NCBI GenBank assembly: GCA_015501595.1
Contig: JADNRX010000715.1
Coordinates: 1 to 25,798, forward strand
Length of the DNA stretch: 25,798 nucleotides
Direction of reading: 5' to 3'
DNA from: Hymenopellis radicata
Taxonomy: Eukaryota > Basidiomycota > Agaricomycetes > Agaricales > Physalacriaceae
Shown: positions 1-8,832 of the stretch, in pieces
How the letters are laid out: every line of letters begins with the position of its first letter
Position numbering within the stretch: the first letter of the stretch is position 1
Position numbers and translations under genes: made by a program
Notes under the pieces: generated by a model
Told to the model about the DNA's origin: nothing
The model's input: only the letters and a program-made list of their open reading frames with translations
Database searches by the model: none

Positions 1-29
1 CTAATAGTAATTCCCGTAAGCTCATCTCA

Positions 30-1750
30 TCAATCCCCGGCAAGCGCAGGCGTATGCATGCCAAACGATTCGAAGCCAAAGGACGACTGCTGGCTCTGAG
101 TTCGCGTCCCAAAGATAAGATCCCCAGCATAATCAGAGTGGTACTCCCGCCGCGGGGGATAGATCTCATCACTGAATCCAGACGAGCCCACCTCGCTATT
201 AAAGTCCTGCGGGAATGAGCTCGGCACAAGGTCGTAGCGGTCGACGACTCCATGGCTCAACTGGTTGAACGAAAATGGTGAGGATGGTGAAAAGCCACTT
301 TCTATGAAAGACGACGAGCCGCTCGAATCCAGTCGAGGGTTGGGAGAGAACCAGTCCGAGGTGCCCACGCGCTCTTGCCAATCATGCCCAAGCCTCCAAT
401 AACACTGGTGCTATCGTTCTGGATGGCGACGAAGTCATCATGAAATCCGACATATTAGTCGACGATGTGGGAGAGCCTGTCCACGCGTGATGCGACGAGT
501 GTACGGGCGTGTCTACGCCAGAAGACCACGTCTGGCTCTGCGCGTCAATCTCCGACTGCGACGAGCTCAGTGACATGGAAACTGGGTCAAACGGAATAAG
601 TCCATTTCGTCGTCGTCGCCAAAGATGCTGGTAGAGAATGGTACTGTCGACGCCGGTCGCGGTCTTCTCTCGGTACTCGGACCTGCGCCCTCGTCCTCAG
701 ACGCCTCGTCGTCTGACGGGTTCGCGCTCTGGGTACGCTCTTTGTTCCGCCACGCAACAGCCCTTGGCTTGTGTACCGCCGCTTCTTGCGCTGCTGCTGG
801 GCCATGCCCGTCGGTATTTGGTCGTCTGTCGCAGCCCGCACCACGGACTTGACCTTCTTGGTGCCACCACGAGGCTTATATCCAGCGGCGGTGTACAAAT
901 CCGGAAACGCGTTACGGAAGCGGTCTCGCAAATCCGTGGAACGCCGTCCCTGCTCCTGGAAGACGGGGTCCTTGACAATCACCGCCCAGAGCGTGCCGTG
1001 CTTGTCGTACCCGGCCTTGAGAGCGCGGTCCTCCTCCTCGGTAAATGGCCGTCGTTTTCTTGGAGCGTGTTTTTCTCGAACAGCGAAGTCCCGTCGGGCA
1101 GCGTTGAGCGCACTTTGTTGGAGAGATGTGTGCGGGCATTGGGGTAGTGCTGTTTGTATGCGTCTGGGTAGTATGTACGGAATCTAACACGCGTGCGTGC
1201 GTGTGAGCGAGTGTCCACTTTGCTTAAAACCCACACATACCTGTCCTTCAAGTCCACCGGAGAGCGATTGTCAAACTTGAATTCGGGGTCGCTGAGAATC
1301 GTCTTCCAGTTGCCGACACCGTGCTAATCTCCGTTAGCTGGCGTAATAAATATAACGTCGAAGACACACACCTTGTTGCACCCGTCAACGAGCATCTTGG
1401 TCTCTTCCGGCGACCACTTCTTGCGCGCCTTCTTCTCTGCCAGCGGCGACGACGACCCGTCATCACCTCCGTCGCCGCCATGAATCATCCTAAACTTGCC
1501 GCGGTTCTCCTCCTCGCTAAGCGCCGCGCTCGTCTCTGCAACATGTGACTCCAGTCCAGTATCGTCCGGAAGTTGAACGCAGGCACCACCCGTGGCGAGT
1601 TGGGCAGCGCGAGCGACACCCGTCGATGCTTAAGCGGTATTGCGGGGAACGGCGCCTTGAAAGAGAATGTCGATGTCGGAAGCGGGTGGCGCTGGAACCA
1701 CTAGATGGCAGCGCAGGTGGCGCTGACGTGGACGCCGGCTCAGGCGCCAT
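30..1750 (-). CDS. Double-Myb telobox DNA-binding protein (Tay1/Teb1-like), with apparent frameshifts
   Basis: Reading the minus strand and removing two introns (1324-1371, phase 0, and 1184-1240) gives two consecutive Myb/SANT repeats. Repeat 1 runs from KKWSPEETKMLVDG through HGVGNWKTIL to VDLKDRFRTYYPDAY. Repeat 2 runs from RRPFTEEEDRALKAGYDKHG through LWAVIVKDPVFQ to STDLRDRFRNAFPDLY. VDLKDRFR and TDLRDRFR match the telobox signature of telomere-repeat-binding Myb proteins. Two such repeats in tandem are known in fungal Tay1/Teb1, which bind TTAGGG-like repeats and some promoters. The C-terminal part is acidic and Ser-rich (EASEDEGAG, IFGDDDEMDL). Outside the Myb region the frame changes near 1685, 1545-1570, 765, 600 and 382, each about 1 nt and without intron borders. 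The start (MAPEPAST at 1750) and the stop near 30 are therefore approximate. The changes could be assembly errors or early pseudogenisation. The double-Myb call is firm; orthology to Tay1 is inferred. Confidence 0.72.
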
Positions 1751-3038
1751 GGTCGTCGTCGTCGTGGTAGGAAGCCAAGAGCGAAAGTGGGATGCTCATG
1801 GGCACGTTGCCGCCAGGGGCTCTCCAATTTGGGAAATATTCCCGCGCCGGCGCGTCCCCATCTCCACAAAACTCAGGCATGGGTGGGAGTGTCTACTCGC
1901 GATTTGGATTGTGAGATCTTCCGCAGCGTCCGCTCGACCTGGACTTTCATTTCAGGTAATCTGCCTCACAACAAGCATCTCATCTCCGAACAGACAGACC
2001 GCCTTGCCTCGTATCTAACGGAATTTGATTTATCAGTTGGCCTCGAGGAGGAGGTGCAGACCGTCTGTCGCCTAGTAAGTACACGAGGTTTCATGTGTAC
2101 GCAGCGTCAGGTGAGATTCTGAACACGACATTATTGGAGCATGTCCGTGTGGCGCGCCAGAGGAGGGGGGGAGCTAGCGCGCGACGCAATATTGAGTCGT
2201 CCGAGAGGCCGTTGCACCATATACGATGACGGAATACACGTAGCATATTTTCAGCTGTCCATCGTTCTAGAATATCTTGCAGTGCGGCCGTATAAGAGGC
2301 CAATGAAACGATCGCAGTTGAACGGCACATTCATATCCCTTTCCTTCCTGAATACCAGGTTGATTCTGCCAAGTTTCTGGCTCGGGACCTGGGCAGCCCA
2401 AGGGCAGCCAGCTGGGAAAGACTAAGCTGATGTTCAGTGTCATGAGTGTTCCTGGAGGTCAGACTCATGCTCGCGCGGCCACTTTGAACATGTTTGTTAG
2501 GCAAAGTTATCCTGGGGTGGGGTGAGTATGGTGAGTGGAGGTGTGGCATCATGTTCGGTAGAAAGGCGATGTGAGCTGGTGAATGATAGGAAGTTTGACC
2601 ACCTAGGCTTTCTACTGCGGCTTCGCCGTATGTTATCGACTTTCTTAGGAACGGAATACGAAATGACAAGAATGCGAAGAAGGGAGGTCTCCTCACAACT
2701 CTCGACTTGAGCTGCATCGGACAACTTGAATCTTATCATTGAATGACCACTGTGAATTGAAGTCTGGCCAGGCCAGGGATCGTACCTGTGGCCACTGGCG
2801 TAGCAAGATTATAAAATGAAATCTGGGTATGGAAGTGACCGAGAAAGACGAGATTCGGGACATGTCATAGGATGGTTAGTGGCGGGAAGTAAACCCGAGG
2901 TTTTCAACCGGAATGTAACACTTTGAAACGCCAGATACATTGAGCATTCGAAAGGGGGCCAACATCCGCCGAAGGTTTGTGGCGCTATGCTGGTGAATAG
3001 TTGCCATGTGGACGCCGAAAAACATCTCGAAAAGCGCA
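1751..3038. other. Intergenic stretch, no supported gene
   Basis: Upstream of the double-Myb gene, about 1.3 kb holds only short overlapping open frames with no recognisable motif, no consistent splice structure and no repeat shared with the rest of the window. It presumably contains the promoter of the minus-strand Myb gene, but I see no clear core element. A decayed tRNA-Glu copy starts at its right edge. Confidence 0.5.
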
Positions 3039-3123
3039 TTCGGATACAGGGAATCTAACCCACAGCTAGCGCGACATTGTATGAACTATTGGTATCCAAT
3101 GTTAGCGGTTATACCATATCCGA
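3039..3123 (-). pseudogene. tRNA-Glu-like pseudogene (copy D)
   Basis: On the minus strand the acceptor halves TCGGATA and TATCCGA are intact and the D-arm is recognisable. The anticodon stem-loop is replaced by unrelated sequence, position 33 is not T, and the T-stem is mispaired. A T4 tract follows. It is a relic of the same family as the two intact tRNA-Glu(CUC) genes at 5717 and 7590. Confidence 0.7.
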
Positions 3124-3471
3124 CGATAGCAGGAAAGTACATGATTGCACTCAGTTTGCAAGTGCTGCGCGCGGCGGAATGGCAGATACTCTTACTCTGG
3201 AGACGATCTTGGATTCTCGAATGGAACGAGAGACGAGCAAGGGCGGTTAGTGTTAAAAAATCAAAAGGGGGTGATCGAGAAGGAGATCGGATGTTGCCGA
3301 GTCGCGTGCTGTGTCTCACACGACGACTGGCTTTCTGTTTGCACCCACCACGTTCCCCCACAGTCGACCTTGTTTGCGGCTGCCTTGATGGGCTCTGACG
3401 GTTCTCTGCGCCGGCGAATGCACGTTCTGGAGCGTGCCCATTCCGACTTTTCCGCCCGTTCGTCGCACACC

Positions 3472-4630
3472 ATGTCGCAGGAGAGAGAGGAGCAAGAGCC
3501 ATCTCTGACCGAGATGGAGTATGAGACGCCCTCAGAGTCGAGCGAGGACCACTCGACGGCGACTGCGCCTACGTCCCCTCCCAATGCACCAGCACCGCGC
3601 TTGGATACACCCAAGTCTCCTAGCCGTGCATGGTACCAATTCGACTTTGCGGTCGTCATTGCACTGCTGTCTCCTGTAGGCAACCTCCTGACCGGTGGAG
3701 ATCTCATCAAGAACCTTATCTACATCCTCTTTCTCCTTTTTTACTTGCATCAAATCATTGAAGGTGTGTGGGGCAGTACTCTGATGTCAATGTCTGACAT
3801 CTCTCTCAGTGCCATGGAACATGTACCACGCCGCCCGTATGCGGCAACATCCTCGCACCGCCTCCCCTCCTCCTTCATCCCCTCAAGCTCTTCTCGCTGA
3901 GACCGAGTTACATCGCGTAGAGTTGTTCCTTCTCGCCCTTTCTTCTGTGGCCCCTTTCGCCGGGGCATACCTCCTCCGCTACATCCTCCTCCTCATCGCC
4001 GGGCGCGACATCCTCTCGTGGTTCTCCACCAACCTCTTCGTGCTCGCCACTGGTATCAGGCCCTGGACACACATCCTCGACCGCCTCTCACAACGCGTCG
4101 AGACCCTCCATGACGTCATCCATTATCCTCCCACCAACCGTGAAGTCCCAGACAGAGTCGATCGTATCGAGGAGCGCATAGAGATGTTTGAGCGCCGTCT
4201 AAGAGAGACCAACGAGGAGGCCTTTGAGTACGTTGACGAGGCCATTGATGGCGTGGAGAAAAATCAGCGTCGCCATGAACGGAGATGTGAAAAGTCTGAG
4301 AGTCGTATGCGCGAACTAGAAATGGCGGTGGAGGCACTGAGGGGCAAAGTGAAGCGCATGCCGATGCACCTCGAGACGGCCAGCAAGCCCTGGCTTTTGG
4401 AGTTCATCTTCCCGTCCCAGAGGCGCGTCAAGTACCCGCCATCAGCATCACCCAAGTACTCATTACACTCCTTCTCGACGTCTGCGGAGCGTTTGGATAC
4501 CATCCCAGAGGAGATGCCGACGGCACCCCCGCCGCCGCCGCCGCCTACGCTCGTCAAGACGCTTACGTCCCTCATCACTCTACCTCTGCGGCCGGTTATT
4601 TATGTTTTGTCTTTTGCACGCATCTCGTGA
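3472..4630 (+). CDS. Multi-pass membrane protein with coiled coil, unknown function
   Basis: Two exons, 3472-3763 and 3810-4630, flank a 46-nt intron that starts GTGTGTGG and ends CTCTCAG; the join keeps frame and gives 370 aa. I chose the ATG at 3472 (context CACACCATGTCGC); an in-frame ATG at 3388 would add 28 residues. Order along the protein: acidic Ser/Thr/Pro-rich N-terminus (1-50), hydrophobic segments at about 58-73, 81-95, 134-160 and 168-178, a charged coiled-coil stretch at about 210-280 rich in Glu and Arg, a linker with a run of seven or more prolines near 337-343, and a final hydrophobic segment at about 350-366. This suggests a membrane-anchored protein with a cytosolic coiled coil, perhaps for self-association. 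I do not recognise the family. The gene looks intact and stands alone, with the decayed and intact tRNA-Glu loci on either side. Confidence 0.85.
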
Positions 4631-4840
4631 TACGTCTATCCCCCGCATTTCTTCTATCTGTACACTTTATTCCACACTCGCATTGCACTGTATGAGTACC
4701 AGTATTATTTAGTCTTCGTGTCTCTTGCATGCTTTCTTATTTTGATTGCTTAGCTTACTCTGATCATGAATATCTTACGACTCTTTCCCTATTGTGCACC
4801 GTGTGTCTCACGCTCTAGCTGCTACCAGCTACAGTCAACA

Positions 4841-4933
4841 TGGGATATGGTGTAAAGGCTAACATTAGCGCCTCTCGTGGAAGATGAACTGTGCTTGCCG
4901 CGCTAGCTCGGGGTTCAATTCCCTGTATCCGAA
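4841..4933 (+). pseudogene. tRNA-Glu(CUC)-like gene, intron-bearing, probably decayed (copy C)
   Basis: Exon 1 (4841-4877) and exon 2 (4899-4933) flank a 21-nt intron placed after position 37. The anticodon CTC is kept at positions 34-36. The second base of the acceptor stem is G opposite G instead of C-G, and the T-stem has a G-T wobble. A T5 tract lies at 4963-4967. It may be a degenerating or weakly functional copy; the acceptor mismatch is why I class it as probably dead. Confidence 0.6.
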
Positions 4934-5716
4934 TTGGCCTTGCAAAATTCTGGCTCTGTGCATTTTTGGCTCTAACGAGCTGCTCCTCTACTTGCCATAG
5001 AATCCGAGTCGACAACCTGCTGCTGCCGCTGACACGGCCAAGGCATGGTTAACGCCATACCAAAATTGTCAACTCAGCAACAAATCCTTCAATTCTGAAG
5101 ACAGCAGTGACGGCGCGTAAGTTTTAAATTGTATACCTAACACTCAAAGCACATTGTGGAAGACCTGAGAATGAGAACAAGTCAAATGAGACATCCAGCC
5201 TAGGTCTACATCGATAGTACTTGAAAGAATGAGAAATGAATCGAAATCGAGAAGCTCACCGCGTGGTTGTAAGACTCCATGTCAAAGCCATTAACTTGAA
5301 GGTAATATTCTCTCTCCTTGCCCACGTCCCATCGTCCGGCTCCCGAGTCACTGAACTTGACAAGCATCCCGACCTCCCGCCTACGAATCGGCGGGTCCGA
5401 CTCACATAACGACGGTGTATCCTCCATGACAAGGTTGCATTCCTTCGACTATCGCTCACACGTTGATCTAAAGTACAGGATCATTTATAAGGTCGCGGGT
5501 CAGAGCTACGTCTTGACGAGGCCGCGCTGTGTACAGACGTTCTTGAGGTCGTTATCTGCCGTGTCATTCAGGTCGCGGTCCACCACCTCACGGTGTGGAA
5601 TGGTACGCGCCGCGGACGAGGCGGGTTAGGTTAAGGACTCGACGGATGTCTGTATCGTCTCGTTGTACATATCTTGATTCTTGGCCGGAGTTCAGATCTA
5701 GATTTCCGTACGCATA
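4934..5716. other. Intergenic stretch with one possible exon
   Basis: Apart from the weak minus-strand exon at 5206-5427 described separately, I see no gene, repeat or RNA here. Confidence 0.4.
5206..5427 (-). CDS. Possible exon or small protein, unrecognised
   Basis: From an ATG at 5427 the minus strand reads MEDTPSLCESDPPIRRR and continues with REVGMLVKFSDSGAGRWDVG and EREYYLQVNGFDMESYN, which has protein-like composition. A good donor (GCG followed by GTGAGC) near 5260 and a possible acceptor (TCATTCTCAG) near 5166 suggest the coding part ends at about 5263 and splices onward. No family is recognised, and no convincing next exon is found before the tRNA copy C. It may be a remnant. Confidence 0.25.
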   Translation of the reverse strand: MEDTPSLCESDPPIRRREVGMLVKFSDSGAGRWDVGKEREYYLQVNGFDMESYNHAVSFSISIHFSFFQVLSM

Positions 5717-5811
5717 TCGGATATGGTGTAACGGCTAACATTAGCGCCTCTCATTGGTAACTACGTCGTCTTCGAGCGCGCTAGCTCGGGGTTCGATTCC
5801 CCGTATCCGAA
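5717..5811 (+). tRNA. tRNA-Glu(CUC), with intron (copy A)
   Basis: A full cloverleaf can be drawn. The acceptor pair is TCGGATA/TATCCGA, the D-stem GTGT/ACAT, the anticodon stem AGCGC/GCGCT with loop CTCTCA plus position 38, and the T-arm CGGGG TTCGATT CCCCG. The anticodon is CTC (Glu). A 23-nt intron (5754-5776) sits directly after position 37, the canonical nuclear tRNA intron site. The internal A and B boxes are intact (B box GGTTCGATTCC). A 490-bp MITE begins 19 nt downstream and separates the gene from an ancestral T6 tract now at 6331-6336. Confidence 0.92.
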
Positions 5812-5821
5812 TGCTTAGGCA

Positions 5822-5829
5822 TGTCCAAC
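5822..5829. repeat. 8-bp target-site duplication, MITE copy 1 (left)
   Basis: TGTCCAAC, repeated exactly at 6320-6327 on the other side of the 490-bp element. Confidence 0.95.
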
Positions 5830-6319
5830 CAAGGGGGTTCCAAAATTATAATTTTGTACACTGGGCTGTTTAATTTTTTTCAGCCCTTAAGCTTGACCCT
5901 ACCTACCTCACTTACCATATATGGTAAGTGCACGTGATCCCGCCTTTGGCAGGGCAGCCTAATTAGGGTCTCGAGCGCCACCTTAATCAAGAATTTGTCT
6001 ATGACACTTTGTGAATCACCTGTAGCTGATATATTCAGTTACTGAGAGCATTGAAACTAGGACTAATTATATCTCAGAGAACTTACGGGACCATACAGGT
6101 ACTAGCCCAGCCTTGGCTTAACCCGGTACTGAAGCTAGCATAGGAAATATGTTACATGTATAATATTTTCACTAGTTAAAGACTCAATTGGAGTTCTAAG
6201 ACTTGTTTAAGTGTCCTCTATAGTCATATTTAAGGTGGTACAAAAAACTTTTTTCAGACCTCCGTGTTGACCCTACCTACCTACCGGGTGTATCGGACTT
6301 TAAGTCCGGAACCCCCTTG
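5830..6319 (+). mobile_element. 490-bp hAT-like MITE, copy 1
   Basis: The element has perfect 12-bp terminal inverted repeats, CAAGGGGGTTCC, and an exact 8-bp duplication of TGTCCAAC on both sides, as hAT transposases produce. A palindrome lies just inside each end: CAAAATTATAATTTTG on the left and CGGACTTTAAGTCCG on the right. A 20-bp perfect palindrome lies at 5910-5929. The 16-mer TTGACCCTACCTACCT occurs near both ends in the same orientation (5893 and 6267). There is no coding capacity, so it must be moved by a transposase encoded elsewhere. It appears identical in sequence and length to the copies at 7906 and 22568. Confidence 0.93.
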
Positions 6320-6330
6320 TGTCCAACTGG

Positions 6331-6336
6331 TTTTTT
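6331..6336 (+). terminator. Displaced T6 Pol III terminator of tRNA-Glu copy A
   Basis: TTTTTT lies 11 nt after the right end of MITE copy 1. If the MITE and one duplication are removed, it falls about 22 nt after the discriminator base of the tRNA gene ending at 5811, a normal position for a Pol III stop. Confidence 0.6.
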
Positions 6337-6410
6337 ATTCAGAATCGTTCTCTGACTTTCCATGTCACGATCATGGATCCGAGTCTGAAGCCATCGAGGA
6401 GAGGCTGAAC

Positions 6411-6742
6411 TAGGGTGGCGCAGTAAACCTCGGGGGGTGTTAGTAACGGTATTGATACCAACCCCCCAGGAGGCCCTGGTTTTGAAACCGTTAGTAACGG
6501 TTTCGATACCGGCACGTGCTTTTACCACGTGATGTGGCGCACCGCTTCGCCGCCCTCCGCCCGCCCTTATCCCGCCACTTTCAGCTTGCCTGAGGGCCAG
6601 TGCGCCATCACGTGAATTTGTCACGTGTCAGTATCGAAACTGTACTGATACCTCGGCCGAGGTTTCGATACCAAATCAATACTGTTAAAAACCGCAGTAA
6701 ACCCGAGGTGTATCGAAACCTAGGGTTTACTGCACCACCCTA
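6411..6742. mobile_element. 332-bp hAT-like MITE, second family
   Basis: Terminal inverted repeats of 19 bp with one mismatch: TAGGGTGGCGCAGTAAACC on the left, and on the right the complement of TAGGGTGGTGCAGTAAACC. An exact 8-bp duplication GGCTGAAC lies at 6403-6410 and 6743-6750. The interior repeats GGTTTCGATACC-like motifs in both orientations, typical of transposase-binding subterminal repeats, together with several CACGTG motifs. It has no coding capacity. It is unrelated in sequence to the 490-bp family. Confidence 0.9.
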
Positions 6743-6750
6743 GGCTGAAC

Positions 6751-7393
6751 TTTCCAGGGTGCTCGAGGGGTACGGAGCGGAAGCAAGGGATGTGATGTTG
6801 TCCAGGAAACGGGCGAGCCTCGGGGTGACATCGAGGGAGACGGGACCAATACGCGAGAATGAAAGTGCCAGTGGTTCGAGGAGAAGGAATGAGTTCCGAC
6901 AAGGTGAGTCCGTCTAGTAGTCTCTATGAGCGATCTCCTTAACCCGACTCATTGCTCAATCCAGTAAACCCCAGCGCTCGCTCTCCGCTGCTTGGCTTTA
7001 GGGAACGCAAACACTGGACGTCAACGGGACTCTCTCCAAGAAGAGTAGCAGCAGGCTCTGTTCTGTAGACTTTGTAATTCTGTGTCGGACGATAGTATAT
7101 CGTTCCGGGAGAACAAACTCGAAACCCCAAAGTGTGCCAGGCGTGGCGCTGAGCACGCATCGCGCCGCTGGGGGCTGTATGCAGTGATATTGCGGTTAAT
7201 GGTGCGTGAGAGAGCGAATGTGGAAGGTCTGTATGAGGATGTCGGTAAGGAGGCGCCGGATGTGAGCATTGATTCGACTGGGAGTCGAGCTGGGAGCGCC
7301 GCTCGGCCCCAGAGCGGGCATGCTGGTAGATCTGCCTTGGAGAAGGCGAAGCAGCATTCCACAGCGCGCGCTGGTATCGGGGAACATTGATAT
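6751..7393 (+). pseudogene. Possible gene fragment broken by the 332-bp MITE, unrecognised
   Basis: On the plus strand an open segment (VLEGYGAEARDVMLSRKRAS and onward to RRRNEFRQ) ends at a strong donor GTGAGT at 6904, with an acceptor CCAG at 6964. A downstream open frame from about 7049 reads QQALFCRLCNSV, continues through RERANVEGLYEDVGKEAPDV and stops at about 7391. The stretch between the acceptor and 7049 does not stay in frame. Upstream, the coding frame runs into the 332-bp MITE. I read it as a possible remnant or a mis-spliced gene. The minus strand is also open here, so the strand is uncertain. Confidence 0.25.
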
Positions 7394-7589
7394 GGCGTCG
7401 AGATGTTGGATTTGACCGAATGTGTCTAGGAAGAGGATCGTTATCAGTCAGGACGACACGACATGACTAGAAGTGCGCAACGTTGGGCAACTGTTTTTCG
7501 TCTATGAATCATGTAACACTGATAAGAAAAAAAACTGACTTGCATAACTAATTAGAGCCAAGGCGCAAAAACTACCCTTGGACAGGTCA
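7394..7589. other. Short spacer, no gene seen
   Basis: No open frame or repeat of note. A T5 tract on the minus strand (plus 7567-7571) is a likely Pol III stop for tRNA-Glu copy B. Confidence 0.5.
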
Positions 7590-7686
7590 TTCGGATACGG
7601 GGAATCGAACCCCGAGCTAGCGCGCTCAATTCACTGGACGCGTACACCATGAGAGGCGCTAATGTTAGCCGTTACACCATATCCGA
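7590..7686 (-). tRNA. tRNA-Glu(CUC), with intron (copy B)
   Basis: The exon sequence equals that of the copy at 5717, including anticodon CTC and the B box GGTTCGATTCC. The 25-nt intron after position 37 differs almost completely from the 23-nt intron of the other copy. A T5 tract lies about 18 nt downstream on the minus strand. The gene lies about 100 bp from the right terminus of the Ngaro element. Confidence 0.92.
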
Positions 7687-7784
7687 TGACAAGTATGTCT
7701 TTCATCCAAGTCTAGGATGAAGAGCTTTCAGGGCCGCGTTGGATAGGGGGTAACATATTTTACCGTTACCGTGGCCGTGGACGG

Positions 7785-7895
7785 TTTATGTACTTCACTC
7801 TCATCAAACAATGAATGACAATATATTCGTTTGGGCGATGGTCGGTAAGAGACCATCCGACTCAGCCTACAAGCTCTAGGGATCTGCAAGAACCC
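7785..7895 (-). repeat. Ngaro split repeat B2 (terminal)
   Basis: 111 bp identical to 8611-8721. Its lower-coordinate edge is the outer 3' terminus of the element; flanking sequence diverges at once (GGACGG before TTTATGTAC). Confidence 0.92.
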
Positions 7896-7905
7896 GACAT
7901 AGTAG

Positions 7906-8395
7906 CAAGGGGGTTCCGGACTTAAAGTCCGATACACCCGGTAGGTAGGTAGGGTCAACACGGAGGTCTGAAAAAAGTTTTTTGTACCACCTTAAATATG
8001 ACTATAGAGGACACTTAAACAAGTCTTAGAACTCCAATTGAGTCTTTAACTAGTGAAAATATTATACATGTAACATATTTCCTATGCTAGCTTCAGTACC
8101 GGGTTAAGCCAAGGCTGGGCTAGTACCTGTATGGTCCCGTAAGTTCTCTGAGATATAATTAGTCCTAGTTTCAATGCTCTCAGTAACTGAATATATCAGC
8201 TACAGGTGATTCACAAAGTGTCATAGACAAATTCTTGATTAAGGTGGCGCTCGAGACCCTAATTAGGCTGCCCTGCCAAAGGCGGGATCACGTGCACTTA
8301 CCATATATGGTAAGTGAGGTAGGTAGGGTCAAGCTTAAGGGCTGAAAAAAATTAAACAGCCCAGTGTACAAAATTATAATTTTGGAACCCCCTTG
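7906..8395 (-). mobile_element. 490-bp hAT-like MITE, copy 2, nested in Ngaro
   Basis: Same 490-bp sequence as the copy at 5830 but inverted, with the same 12-bp termini. It is bounded by an exact 8-bp duplication CATAGTAG (7898-7905 and 8396-8403). It lies between Ngaro repeats B2 and A2, so it arrived after Ngaro. Confidence 0.95.
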
Positions 8396-8449
8396 CATAG
8401 TAGACTAAGTTAGTTTTTTCAAGTTAGTATGATGTGGGGAGGGATGGTG

Positions 8450-8611
8450 GTTCAAAAAGCAAGGACTGTAGAGTATTGAGTGAATGCAGGACGAGACTTT
8501 CGGCTAGTCAACGTCGCAAGAGACAAGAAGAAGTGATCGACGTTGACTGCCTCTTTCGTACATAAACCACAATCTCCTTTCATTCGTTCCTCAACAACAG
8601 GAGATATCAAT
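8450..8611 (-). repeat. Ngaro split repeat A2
   Basis: 162 bp identical to A1 at 13651-13812. It abuts B1 directly; the junction (GATATCAAT joining TTTATGTAC) is what a circle joining the two element termini would contain. Confidence 0.92.
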
Positions 8612-8721
8612 TTATGTACTTCACTCTCATCAAACAATGAATGACAATATATTCGTTTGGGCGATGGTCGGTAAGAGACCATCCGACTCAGCCTACAAGC
8701 TCTAGGGATCTGCAAGAACCC
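8611..8721 (-). repeat. Ngaro split repeat B1
   Basis: 111 bp identical to B2 at 7785-7895, placed just after the stop of the tyrosine recombinase in element orientation. Confidence 0.92.
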
Positions 8722-8832
8722 AGTCTGAAGGAGGTATGCCGACGCGCTGCAGGATCCCAAGAGGTAGGAGGCATAACGAATGAGTTAAAGTAGGTAAAGA
8801 CAGTGGTGTGATAGTATATATGATCAACGGTG

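Noticed and set aside
5815..6913. A minus-strand open frame continuing across both MITE insertion points if they are removed
   Set aside because: It has no recognisable motif, ends within 6 bp of a tRNA gene, starts at a stop codon, and a better splice donor and acceptor exist on the opposite strand.
7728..8760. Two similar minus-strand open frames sharing LQIPRACRLSRMVSYRPSPK as a protein family
   Set aside because: The similarity is simply the identical B1 and B2 Ngaro repeats read in the same frame.
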